Of a stretch of DNA of 64,000 bases, positions 32,368 to 40,160 are shown in pieces. The stretch is from Eubacterium limosum. Lineage in GTDB: Bacteria; Bacillota; Clostridia; Eubacteriales; Eubacteriaceae. The stretch covers positions 2,728,001 to 2,792,000 of the forward strand of contig NZ_CP019962.1 of the NCBI RefSeq assembly GCF_000807675.2, written 5' to 3'. The notes under the pieces were generated by a model. It was not told where the DNA came from, did not search any database, and saw only the letters and a list, made by a program, of their open reading frames with translations. The position numbers were made by a program, and so were the translations under genes. Numbering within the stretch: position 1 is the stretch's first letter; the number at the start of each line of letters is the position of its first letter.

Positions 32368-34056
32368 GTGAATACCAAGCGTACATACACCGATCGGGAA
32401 GTTTTTTCCTGGCTTTACCAGAATGCAAAAGGGCAGATTTTGGCCTGTGTGCTGCTGGTTTTTGCCAATATTGGGCTGGCCTGCATGGGGGTGGCTTTCG
32501 CGCTGGCGTCTAAAAGCGTCATTGACGGGGCCATGGCAGGGGGACTAGAGGTGCTTGTCTGGCGCAGCGCGGTTTTCTTTGGCATTATCGCGCTTCAGGC
32601 ACTGCTGCAGGCCTACTGCCGCCATGCCCAGGCCACCATTCAGGGCCGGCTGGAAATGGGCTTTAAATCCCGCTTTCTGTCGGCTGTTTTAAAAAAAGAT
32701 TATCAGGCGGTCATGGCTTACCACAGCGGCGATCTGCTCAACCGGCTCAGCAGCGACGTGCAGGCCATTGCAAACGGCGTGACCTCTCTGCTGCCCACCT
32801 TTTCCGGGCTCATCACCAAGATCGTGTCTGCCTTCTGGGTGCTCTGCATGCTGGACTGGCGATTCTCACTGATCTTTGCCCTGGCCGGGACGGCCATGTT
32901 TGTGGTCACTCGCTTTTTCAGGAAGCGGCTCAAGGCTTTGCACAAGCGGGTCCAGGAGACGGACGGGCGGGTGCGTTCTTTTTTGCAGGAGCTGTTGGGG
33001 AGCTTTCTGGTTATCCGCACCTTTCAGGTGGAGGAGGCCATGGAGGACAAAGGGAGACAGCTTCAGCAGGCCAATTACGACGAAAAAATCCGCAAGAACA
33101 CCATCAGCGTGGTGGCCAATACAGGTATCAGCTTTATATTTAATCTGGGCTACCTCTATGCTCTGGTGTGGAGCTGCCACGGGCTGATCGCAGGAACCGT
33201 GAGTTTTGGGACACTGACCGCTGTGCTGCAGCTGGTCAACCAGGTGCAGTCCCCCTTTGTGGGCCTGTCCGGCATGCTGCCCCAATACTATGGCGCCCTG
33301 GCCTCTGCCGAGCGGATGATGGATATCGAAGCCCTGCCCGATGAGCCGGCGGTGGACAGCGCGCCCTATGACGCCGGGGCGCTGTACGCACATATGCTGG
33401 GGATCGAGTTGCGCAGCCTTAGCTTTCACTATGACCGGGATCCTGTGCTTAACCAGGCGGATCTATACCTTGAGAAGGGTAGCTTCGCGGTGATTTCGGG
33501 TTTGTCGGGCATTGGGAAGAGCACTCTGCTCAAACTGCTGCTGGGTGTTTTTACGCCCGATTCCGGGCATATCGGCTTCAGAATGGACGACGGCTTCCGG
33601 ATCACGGCAGACCGGCAGACACGCGGGCTTTTTGCCTACGTGCCCCAGGGCAACTTTCTGCTCTCCGGCACCATCCGGGCAAACATTGCCTTCATCCGGC
33701 CAGAGGCCACAGAAGACGAAATCATCCAGGCAGCAGAGCTCAGCTGCGCCATGGATTTTATTAACGGGCTGCCAATGGGGATGGATGCCGTCATTGGAGA
33801 GAAAGGGCTCGGCCTGTCCGAGGGGCAGGTCCAGCGTCTGGCCATCGCCCGGGCATTGCTGGGCGGCGCGCCCATACTCCTTCTGGACGAAGTGACCTCC
33901 GCCCTGGACGCTGAGACAGAGAAGCAAGTGCTTGAGAACATTAAATGCCTCAGAAACCGGACATGCCTTATCGTTACCCACAAGGCAGCCGCCCTCACCG
34001 TCTGTGATGTGGTGCTGCGGATCGTGGATGGAAAAATAATCATGGAAAAAAGATAG
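32368..34056 (+). CDS. ABC transporter, fused membrane and ATPase domains
   Basis: 562 residues from a GTG five bases after AGGAG. Six-helix transmembrane domain (about 1-310), then an ATPase domain (about 335-560) with Walker A SGLSGIGKSTLLKLL, Q-loop YVPQGNF, signature GLGLSEGQVQRLAIARALL, Walker B PILLLDEVTSALD and switch His in VTHKAAALT. No N-terminal C39 peptidase is present. It is a half transporter likely acting as a homodimer to export the mature peptide of this cluster. It is followed after 11 bases by the nucleotidyltransferase gene. GC content and codon use are higher than in the giant gene and IS upstream. Confidence 0.92.
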   Translation: MNTKRTYTDREVFSWLYQNAKGQILACVLLVFANIGLACMGVAFALASKSVIDGAMAGGLEVLVWRSAVFFGIIALQALLQAYCRHAQATIQGRLEMGFKSRFLSAVLKKDYQAVMAYHSGDLLNRLSSDVQAIANGVTSLLPTFSGLITKIVSAFWVLCMLDWRFSLIFALAGTAMFVVTRFFRKRLKALHKRVQETDGRVRSFLQELLGSFLVIRTFQVEEAMEDKGRQLQQANYDEKIRKNTISVVANTGISFIFNLGYLYALVWSCHGLIAGTVSFGTLTAVLQLVNQVQSPFVGLSGMLPQYYGALASAERMMDIEALPDEPAVDSAPYDAGALYAHMLGIELRSLSFHYDRDPVLNQADLYLEKGSFAVISGLSGIGKSTLLKLLLGVFTPDSGHIGFRMDDGFRITADRQTRGLFAYVPQGNFLLSGTIRANIAFIRPEATEDEIIQAAELSCAMDFINGLPMGMDAVIGEKGLGLSEGQVQRLAIARALLGGAPILLLDEVTSALDAETEKQVLENIKCLRNRTCLIVTHKAAALTVCDVVLRIVDGKIIMEKR

Positions 34057-34067
34057 AGAGAAGTAAA

Positions 34068-35279
34068 ATGATCAGAGACGAAAAATATTACGTGGTAGAG
34101 CTGCTGGCAGCGGTTTTAAAGGATCGGCAGCCCAGGCCGCCAGCGTCTGGCTGCGATTGGGACGTGGTTTACAGGGAAGCCAGAAGGCATTCGGTGGCGG
34201 GGATGGCAGACTACGGGCTTGAAAAGCTCGCGAAGGAGGAGCAGCCCCCGCAACTTGTCAGACAGTCCTTCCGGCAGGCCAGGCTTACGGGCATTGCCAA
34301 GGAGGCCACCCAGCATGTCACTGTGACCGAGCTGCTGAAAACATTCGATGAACAGGGCATCCGGGCACTCCCCCTCAAGGGCTTTGTGCTCAAATATGCC
34401 TATCCAAGGCCGGATATGCGGCTCATGGCCGATGTGGATATCCTGGTGGATGACGCCAATACAAAGGCGGTCGGGAAAATTTTGACCGGCAGAGGCTTTT
34501 CCTGTGAGCACGAGGGTGGAAACCACGATGTCTACTACCGTAAACCCTATATGAATCTGGAGATACACCGTAATATCCTCCCGGAAAAATACACTTTCGG
34601 GGGCTATTTTGACCATATCTTTGACCGAGTCCTTTTAAAGGAGGGGGCCCAGTGTGTTTACGCCATGACCCCAGAGGATTTCTACCTCTACATGGTAGCG
34701 CACCTGACCAAGCACTACGCCCAGGGCGGCACCGGTATCCGCTCCGTCATGGATCTGTGGGTATATCGGCGCTTTTACAGAGAAACTGCCGACTGGAAGG
34801 CCATTGGCGATGGGCTTGAGGCCATGGGTCTGAAAGCCTTTGGGGAGAACCTCATGCGTCTGGCCGAAGTCTGGTTTGACGGCCGCCCAGGCGATGCGGT
34901 CACCGATGAGATGAGCCGCTTTATTCTGGGCAACGGCACCTACGGCACCACCCAGAATATGGAGCTCTCCGCCTTTACAAAAGTCTACGACGCCCATACA
35001 GATTTCCAGACCATTCAGCGCCGCTATTTCTGGCGCACGCTGTTTCCGGGCATGGACCATATGCGCCAGGTCTTTTCCTGGGTGGAGGGCAGGCCTGCGC
35101 TGCTGCCGGCAGCATGGGTCATGCGGGGCGTGCGCGCTATGGTCAAAAGGCCAAAACGCACCCTGCACCGTGTGCAGGCAGTGCGCAGCACCTCTGAGGA
35201 GGAAGTGGCCAGAGCCAAGGGTTTTTATGAGCGGTCAGGCTTACAGGAGCTGGAACATGAGAAAGAAAGTCATTTATAA
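34068..35279 (+). CDS. Nucleotidyltransferase family protein (NTP_transf_5)
   Basis: 403 residues. The core motif is RALPLKGFVLKYAYPRPDMR followed by LMADVDILVDD, with the catalytic Asp-x-Asp of polymerase-beta-type nucleotidyltransferases, then NLEIHRNI and the helical LYMVAHLTKHYAQGGTGIRS. Members of this family (PF14907) occur in lasso peptide clusters with HPr-kinase-like and PqqD genes, where modification or self-immunity roles have been suggested but not settled. Here it is downstream of the ABC exporter and overlaps the following repeat-protein gene by 23 bases. Confidence 0.9.
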   Translation: MIRDEKYYVVELLAAVLKDRQPRPPASGCDWDVVYREARRHSVAGMADYGLEKLAKEEQPPQLVRQSFRQARLTGIAKEATQHVTVTELLKTFDEQGIRALPLKGFVLKYAYPRPDMRLMADVDILVDDANTKAVGKILTGRGFSCEHEGGNHDVYYRKPYMNLEIHRNILPEKYTFGGYFDHIFDRVLLKEGAQCVYAMTPEDFYLYMVAHLTKHYAQGGTGIRSVMDLWVYRRFYRETADWKAIGDGLEAMGLKAFGENLMRLAEVWFDGRPGDAVTDEMSRFILGNGTYGTTQNMELSAFTKVYDAHTDFQTIQRRYFWRTLFPGMDHMRQVFSWVEGRPALLPAAWVMRGVRAMVKRPKRTLHRVQAVRSTSEEEVARAKGFYERSGLQELEHEKESHL

Positions 35280-35958
35280 GGAGGATGCGGCTGTCGAGGA
35301 CCTGATCGAGACACTGGCGCTTGAGAAAGGCATACACTTTACACCCGAGCAGTGCGGAGCCCTCCATTACGGCCTCAGCCTGGGCGCGGAGGTGGAGCGC
35401 TACGCCGACCCTGTCTATGACGGCGGCCAGCTACGTGAGCTTTTCGAGGCCCAGGCCGCAGGCATCGACACCAGGCTGATGGAAGATCCGACCTACAGCT
35501 TCGGCCAGATGCACGAGATCGCCATTGGCCTGAAGGACGGGGTAGACGCCAGCGTTTACGCCAACCCATCCTACACCAGAGAGCACATGTCCTGGATGAG
35601 ACGCGCCATAAGCCGCGGCATCGACATCAAAAACTATCCCGACTTTTTTAAGAGCGTGTACGCCGCCACCCGCCAGTACAACGCCCTCTGCAATGGGCAG
35701 CCCGAGAGCGGTCAGCACCGCTACAGGGTAAAGGCCTGCAGAGTGGTTGAAACCGAGTATGAGATCGTGGTGGAGTGCAGCGACCCTGAAAAGCTGCGGG
35801 AAGCCCTTGAGGCCGTTAACGCCATGACCCTGGAAGGCGTCCAGGCGGTCAAAAACAAATTGTATGAGCGGAAGGTGCAGATCAAGGAAAGCCGGTTTTC
35901 AGACCCTGTCCGTAAATCGGCACGCATCGAGCTTTTCATGGAAGAGAAAACAGAATAG
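35257..35958 (+). CDS. Repeat protein with YADPxYDxxQM-type units
   Basis: 233 residues from the ATG at 35257, seven bases after AGGAG; the longer frame from 35170 lies mostly inside the upstream gene. Residues about 20-135 hold three to four units of about 30 residues with the pattern YADPVYDGGQLRELFEAQAA, LMEDPTYSFGQMHEIAIGL and YANPSYTREHMSWMRRAI, found in many clostridial proteins of unknown function. The C-terminal part (about 150-230) is a separate alpha/beta region. It ends the RiPP-like operon. No catalytic motif is visible; a protein-binding or scaffold role is only a guess. Confidence 0.75.
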   Translation: MRKKVIYKEDAAVEDLIETLALEKGIHFTPEQCGALHYGLSLGAEVERYADPVYDGGQLRELFEAQAAGIDTRLMEDPTYSFGQMHEIAIGLKDGVDASVYANPSYTREHMSWMRRAISRGIDIKNYPDFFKSVYAATRQYNALCNGQPESGQHRYRVKACRVVETEYEIVVECSDPEKLREALEAVNAMTLEGVQAVKNKLYERKVQIKESRFSDPVRKSARIELFMEEKTE

Positions 35959-36060
35959 AGGGGCCTGTGCTCCGACAGGATTAATTGCAATGACACCTGA
36001 AGAACGGAAAAGCTATTTTTAACCCCACTGTTCTTTTGGTGATTTTTTAAAGTATGGTAT

Positions 36061-36686
36061 TAAAAAGAAGTCCCATGTGATGTGACCACCCTTTACTGGA
36101 CAAAACAGTAGAGGGGTTTTTCTTATGTGTTACAGTTATGAATTTTAATTAAAATGTGTAGAATTGTATAAAGAAGGAAGCTGGATGGAAACACCAGAAG
36201 ATGTTAAAACAAAATCTTTCAGAGATAAAATTAGACAATAGTGTCGAATTGTAGAACCGTGTGGTTCGCAGGCGTTAAAACATTCTGATCAATCTAAAGA
36301 ATGGACACCTGAAGAAAAGTTGAAGTTAGTTTCACTTGTTCTTGCTGGTAAATCTATTTCTATCGTTGCTGTTTCTGCTGGTATTAGCAATGGATTGCTT
36401 TGCCAATGGGTTCAAAAATATAAGACAATGGGATATAATGGACTTGTAAATAAAAAACGAGGTGGATCACCCGTGGAAAATGTACTATAACCATGAATCG
36501 GAATATAAATCTTTTGAAGCGTTCTCAGTAGCAGTTAAAGAATATAGATACTACTATAATAACAAAAGAATTCAGGCTAAAACAAAATGGATGCCGCCTG
36601 TGATTTACAGACAAGCATCCACACAATAATTTCTATTCGATATGTGTCCAGAAATCTGGGTTCACATCACAGGGGGCTTCTTTTTA
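36061..36686. terminator. Intrinsic terminator split by an IS3 relic
   Basis: The left arm TAAAAAGAAGTCCC (36061-36074) and the right arm GGGGGCTTCTTTTTA (36672-36686) are complementary and lie exactly outside the IS3 relic. They were evidently a bidirectional terminator between the repeat-protein gene and the lsrF-like gene, whose loop received the insertion. Confidence 0.75.
36076..36671 (+). mobile_element. IS3-family (IS150-like) relic with internal deletion
   Basis: 596 bp bounded by inverted repeats, TGTGATGTGACC on the left and GGTTCACATCACA on the right. Inside are the OrfA-like helix-turn-helix EWTPEEKLKLVSLVLAGKSI followed by SISIVAVSAGISNGLLCQW, with stop codons upstream in the same frame, and then directly the last codons of an OrfB-type integrase (FSVAVKEYRYYYNNKRIQAK). 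The catalytic DDE core of OrfB is missing. It cannot transpose by itself. Confidence 0.85.
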
Positions 36687-36692
36687 AATGCT

Positions 36693-37571
36693 TTATTTTG
36701 CTTTGATATCCAGATAGCATTCATAGGCTTCTGCGCCAGTGCGTCCGTTGTGAACGACCTCGCGGATGGCCTGGATCATGGCTTTAGGATCGTCTGCCTG
36801 GAAGACGTTACGCCCCATATCAACGCCGTGGGCGCCGCGGCTGATAGCCTGATAAGCCATTTCGAGGGCTTCGGCCTCCGGAATTTTCTTACCGCCGGCA
36901 ATGACGAGGGGAACTGGGCAGGCAGCTGCAACTTCTTCAAAGTTATCGCAGTAGTAGACCTTGACGATCTGTGCGCCGAATTCTGCCAGCATGCGGGTTG
37001 CCAGGGAGAAATACTTGGTAGTGCGCTCCATTTCCTTACCAACGGCGACAACGCCGAGGGTGGGAATGCCGTAGCGGTTGCCTGCGTCAATGGTTTTTAC
37101 GATGTTACTGATACTTTCACATTCGCCCTCTGAGCCGATGAAGGACTGGATGGCCATACAGGTGGCGTTCATGCGGATGGCGTCCTCAATATCGACACCG
37201 ATGACTTCATGGCTCATATCATCTTTAAGGACAGAGCTTCCAGCAGAGCAGCGCAGCGCAATGGCTTTTTTGCAGTCTGGCGGAATACAGGTACGCAGTG
37301 CACCCCGGGTGCCCATGAGGACATCTGCGTAGTCCATGAGTGGTGGGATAGCCAGGTCAAGGCGTTCGAGGCCCTGAGTTGGTCCCATAATATAGCCGTG
37401 GTCAAAAGCGAGCATGATGGTGTTGCCGCTTTTGGGGTCAAAGATCTGGGATAGGCGTGTTTTCATACCCCAATCTACGTTTTCCATGCCTTTGACGTGG
37501 AAACTTTTATTTTCTGCCGGTTGGTCAAAACCGAAATTTTTTGCGTGTTTGTTGCCGTCTTTATCTGCCAT
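36693..37571 (-). CDS. lsrF: LsrF-like class I aldolase/thiolase
   Basis: 292 residues, near full-length match to the LsrF/DeoC-LacD-type TIM barrel: NFGFDQPAENKSFHVKGMEN, VDWGMKTRLSQIFDPKSGNT, MLAFDHGYIMGPTQGLERLD, YFSLATRMLAEFGAQIVKVYY, VIAGGKKIPEAEALEMAY and GVDMGRNVFQ. E. coli LsrF cleaves phosphorylated AI-2 derivatives with CoA; other members are aldolases acting on sugar phosphates. Here it accompanies dhaK/dhaL-type kinase genes and no Lsr transporter or LsrK, so it may act on a kinase product such as a phosphorylated dihydroxyacetone-like or tetrulose compound (inference). AGGAG lies eight bases before the ATG at 37571. A hairpin with a T-run separates it from dhaK and may reduce its expression. 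Confidence 0.85.
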   Translation of the reverse strand: MADKDGNKHAKNFGFDQPAENKSFHVKGMENVDWGMKTRLSQIFDPKSGNTIMLAFDHGYIMGPTQGLERLDLAIPPLMDYADVLMGTRGALRTCIPPDCKKAIALRCSAGSSVLKDDMSHEVIGVDIEDAIRMNATCMAIQSFIGSEGECESISNIVKTIDAGNRYGIPTLGVVAVGKEMERTTKYFSLATRMLAEFGAQIVKVYYCDNFEEVAAACPVPLVIAGGKKIPEAEALEMAYQAISRGAHGVDMGRNVFQADDPKAMIQAIREVVHNGRTGAEAYECYLDIKAK

Positions 37572-37597
37572 AAGTTTAATCTCCTTTATTCTGAATT

Positions 37598-37624
37598 AAA
37601 AAGCGGCGTTTAAAGGCCGCTTTT
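37598..37624 (-). terminator. Hairpin with T-run between dhaK and lsrF-like genes
   Basis: AAAAGCGGC and GCCGCTTTT pair around GTTTAAAG. On the minus strand the stem is followed by TTTTT. Its place inside the operon, 27 bases before the lsrF-like start, suggests partial termination. Confidence 0.7.
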
Positions 37625-37644
37625 GTGATTTGTCGTTGCTTAAC

Positions 37645-38643
37645 TTAAACTACTTTGTATGGGGTTTTACATGGAGCATTCCAGTATTTCAGTTCTTCTT
37701 CGTCTACGCGGGCCATAAACATCTGGAAGCCTGCTGTTTCCTGTACAGTTAGGATTTCGCCGACCCAGCTTGCTTTAACGTGGATATCTTTTTCTTCCAG
37801 GTATTTGTAAACCTTGCGGAAAACAATGAGAAGTTCCATTAATGTGGAGGAGCCGCTGCCGTTGATGAATACCATCACGTCTTCGCCGGCTTTAAGATCA
37901 AGGTCTGCGATTAGTTCGTCTGCCATGATCACAGCGGTTTCATCGGCTGATTTCATTGGCTGGCGTCCACCGCCGCCTTCACCGTGCTGTCCCATGCCAA
38001 CTTCCATTTCGTCATCGCCTAAGGTAGAGATAACTTCGCCGTTTGCCGGATGGGTTGCGCCCTTGGCGGCTACAGCGATGGTTGCCATGTTGTCTGCGAA
38101 TTTCTGGGCAATGGCAGCTACTTCGTCTAAGGATTTGCCTTCAGCTGCGGCAGCAGCAGCGATTTTGTATACAGGTACACAGCCAACCAGGCCGCGGCGG
38201 TCGTCTGCGTTGGAGCGCGGTGCGTTGGCAATATCTTCCTGAGTAACCACTTTTTTAACGTTTAAGCCTAATTTTGCGGCTTCTTTCATTGTTTTGTTGC
38301 CTGTGAGCATATCGCCTGCGTGATTTAAAACAACGAATAAAACGCCGTGGCCTTTATCGGCCATCTTTAAAGCTTCGATACAGGCCTTGTAGCCAGGCGC
38401 TGCGAAAATATCCCCGATAACGCAGATGTCTACCATGCCTTCGCCGACAAAGCCTTCGATGGCTGGTTCGTGGCCAGCGCCGCCTAAGGTTACGACGGTT
38501 ACGCGGTCTGCATCCTTTAATTTTTTGTTAACAACCAGGTTGTTGCCTGTCACTTCGATAATATCTGGGTTTGCCAGTTCCAGGCCTTCCAGTAATTCAG
38601 ATACGATGTTTTCCGGCTGGTTTAAAAATTTTTTCATGGTCAT
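37645..38643 (-). CDS. dhaK: Dihydroxyacetone kinase subunit DhaK
   Basis: 332 residues of the Dak1 family. TLGGAGHEPAIEGFVGEGM holds the conserved GHEP substrate loop, and EVGMGQHGEGGGGRQPM contains the His that forms the covalent hemiaminal with dihydroxyacetone in the family (GMGxHGE). The C-terminal MVFINGSGSSTLMELLI strand is typical. DhaK binds the substrate and DhaL, encoded at 39293, holds ADP/ATP. A PTS-type DhaM is not in the operon, so the phosphate donor must come from elsewhere or directly from ATP. The insertion GEGGGGRQ after the active-site His differs from E. coli DhaK and may point to a related keto-sugar rather than dihydroxyacetone (inference). Confidence 0.92.
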   Translation of the reverse strand: MTMKKFLNQPENIVSELLEGLELANPDIIEVTGNNLVVNKKLKDADRVTVVTLGGAGHEPAIEGFVGEGMVDICVIGDIFAAPGYKACIEALKMADKGHGVLFVVLNHAGDMLTGNKTMKEAAKLGLNVKKVVTQEDIANAPRSNADDRRGLVGCVPVYKIAAAAAAEGKSLDEVAAIAQKFADNMATIAVAAKGATHPANGEVISTLGDDEMEVGMGQHGEGGGGRQPMKSADETAVIMADELIADLDLKAGEDVMVFINGSGSSTLMELLIVFRKVYKYLEEKDIHVKASWVGEILTVQETAGFQMFMARVDEEELKYWNAPCKTPYKVV

Positions 38644-38712
38644 TTTAGTATTTCCCCCTGTTAATTTAGATTATATTTGGTTTTTAAATTTGTTTTTTTA
38701 AAAGGATCGTAT

Positions 38713-38801
38713 TTTTTCAGAAAAAATGCGTTTGTTCGGTTACTGCTCGCCCGCTAACGCTCCTTGCTCGCTACCAGTTTTCTTTGAAAACGGGACCTCA
38801 C
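38713..38801. repeat. 89-bp direct repeat, copy 1
   Basis: About 94% identical to 38846-38934. Contains TTTTTTCAGAAAAAA and CCAGTTTTC-TTT-GAAAAC hairpins and repeated GCTCGC/GCTAACGC words. It lies in the gap between dhaK and the glyoxalase-fold gene. Confidence 0.85.
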
Positions 38802-38845
38802 AAGGAGCGTATTTTTTCTAAAAAACAGAAATCCAGATTGGAGTG

Positions 38846-38934
38846 TTTTTCAGAAAAAATGCGTTTGTTCGGTTACCGCTCGCCCGCTAACGCTTCTTGC
38901 TCGCTGCCAGTTTTCTTTGAAAACTGGACCTCAC
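38846..38934. repeat. 89-bp direct repeat, copy 2
   Basis: Second copy of the repeat at 38713. Its hairpin CCAGTTTTC-TTT-GAAAACTGG is perfect, and its end overlaps the stop codon of the glyoxalase-fold gene at 38931. It could reduce read-through into dhaK or protect mRNA ends. Confidence 0.85.
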
Positions 38935-39254
38935 TTCATTTCCATCAGCTCGAGGACGGTGTCGTGTACGGATACAAAGGCGATGTCCAGGGTTTCGTCA
39001 ACGGCCATTCTTCCGTTTAAGACGGTGGCGCCTTCTTCTTCGATGAACTGGTCGATATTTGGTACTTTATAGGCAACGTGGGTTTTGTTTACAACATCCG
39101 GGTGAAGGGGAGTCCCTTCTTCAAAACGCAGGTATTCAAATTTCAGATCGTTGTTGTCCGGGCCGGAGATATAAACCTTCAGGCCTTCAGCGTAATCTTC
39201 AGGTAATACAGTTTCCTTTACAGGAACGCCAACGTGCATGATTTCATATTTCAT
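38931..39254 (-). CDS. VOC/glyoxalase-fold small protein
   Basis: 107 residues with a single-module glyoxalase/bleomycin-resistance layout: MKYEIMHVGVPVKETVLPED, GLKVYISGPDNNDLKFEYLR, the metal-type His in NKTHVAYKV and a C-terminal Glu in VLELMEMK. Such proteins act on 2-oxoaldehydes or similar small carbonyls. Between dhaL and dhaK, it could handle an aldehyde or keto sugar substrate, or methylglyoxal arising from triose phosphates (inference). The start ATG at 39254 has AGGAGG upstream. Confidence 0.78.
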   Translation of the reverse strand: MKYEIMHVGVPVKETVLPEDYAEGLKVYISGPDNNDLKFEYLRFEEGTPLHPDVVNKTHVAYKVPNIDQFIEEEGATVLNGRMAVDETLDIAFVSVHDTVLELMEMK

Positions 39255-39292
39255 CTTAAATTCCTCCTAAGAACTTAATAAATTAGAATAAA

Positions 39293-39916
39293 TTAAAGGG
39301 CGTAGCCCTCTGCCAAACCTTCGTAGAACAGGGCGAAGGAGACAGAGCCGGGATCGGTGTGACCGATGGCGCGGTCGCCGATGTAGCGGGCGCGTCCATA
39401 TTTCCCCAGCATATCTGAGGTCGCATCGGAGCCTTCACGGGCAGCTTTGGCAGCCTGGTTCAGGACTTCCTGATTAATCTTATCGGCGTTTCGGATAACC
39501 TCAGTCGCCGGATAAATGGCATCCATCATGGATTTCCCACCTGGCTTTGCGCCGGATGTATCGAAAAATTCTTCGTAGGCGCCGAGCAGGATGGTCTTAA
39601 TGAAGGAGTCGGTATCTTCGCTGGGGTCGGCTGTATCGGCCATTCCGCAGATAAAGGAGCCAAACAGAGGAGCCGCGGAGCCGCCGCTGATATCCTCCAG
39701 GGTATCATTAAGCGTTTCCAGCGCTTCTTTGAGGTTGGTTTCTTCGTTCCAGACATTAACTTCGCTCACCAGTGCTTTAGCGATCTTTTCCATGGTGGTC
39801 CCGTGGTCGCCATCGCCGAGCTCACAGTCCAGTTTGGTTAAATTTTCGACGCTGCTTATGATTTTATTAGCAGATGTCAATAACATGTTTTTAATTTTTA
39901 AGGTTTCTACTGACAT
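39293..39916 (-). CDS. dhaL: Dihydroxyacetone kinase subunit DhaL
   Basis: 207 residues from the ATG at 39916, preceded by GGAGGTGAG; the frame extends further upstream to 39973 without a ribosome binding site. Dak2-family helical barrel with the Mg-nucleotide ligands in DCELGDGDHGTTM, then SGGSAAPLFGSF and the late RARYIGDRAIGHTDPGSVSF. It is the first gene of the operon and transfers phosphate to the substrate bound by DhaK. The regulator gene at 40161 is divergent, with four operator-like repeats in between. Confidence 0.92.
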   Translation of the reverse strand: MSVETLKIKNMLLTSANKIISSVENLTKLDCELGDGDHGTTMEKIAKALVSEVNVWNEETNLKEALETLNDTLEDISGGSAAPLFGSFICGMADTADPSEDTDSFIKTILLGAYEEFFDTSGAKPGGKSMMDAIYPATEVIRNADKINQEVLNQAAKAAREGSDATSDMLGKYGRARYIGDRAIGHTDPGSVSFALFYEGLAEGYAL

Positions 39917-39967
39917 ACTCTCACCTCCGGTATCGGTTTCAACTTGGTTATAGAATATCACTGGAAT

Positions 39968-39980
39968 TAACATTTGTCAA
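39968..39980. promoter_or_regulatory. SorC-type operator copy 1
   Basis: TAACATTTGTCAA, half of the dyad TTGACATTTGTCAA, 52 bases upstream of the dhaL start. Confidence 0.65.
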
Positions 39981-40048
39981 TTAAAAAAACGTAAAATAAT
40001 TTAAAAACTTTAAAAAACACCATGAAAATACAAAAAATAAGCTATTTT

Positions 40049-40062
40049 TTGACAAATGTAAA
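40049..40062. promoter_or_regulatory. SorC-type operator copy 2
   Basis: TTGACAAATGTAAA, the inverse-strand form of the ACATTTGTCAA motif. Confidence 0.65.
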
Positions 40063-40095
40063 GTTTGTTGGTTTTTAAATCTTAAGAACATCAGA

Positions 40096-40109
40096 TTGAC
40101 ATTTGTCAA
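40096..40109. promoter_or_regulatory. SorC-type operator copy 3 (perfect dyad)
   Basis: TTGACATTTGTCAA, the most symmetric copy (TTGACA/TGTCAA arms). It also contains a -35-like TTGACA for the regulator gene at 40161, suggesting autorepression. Confidence 0.72.
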
Positions 40110-40136
40110 AAAAAAGAGTATATTTAGAAAAAGCAG

Positions 40137-40150
40137 CTGACATTTGTAAA
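40137..40150. promoter_or_regulatory. SorC-type operator copy 4
   Basis: CTGACATTTGTAAA directly before the ribosome binding site of the regulator gene. Confidence 0.65.
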
Positions 40151-40160
40151 GGAGAGCATC

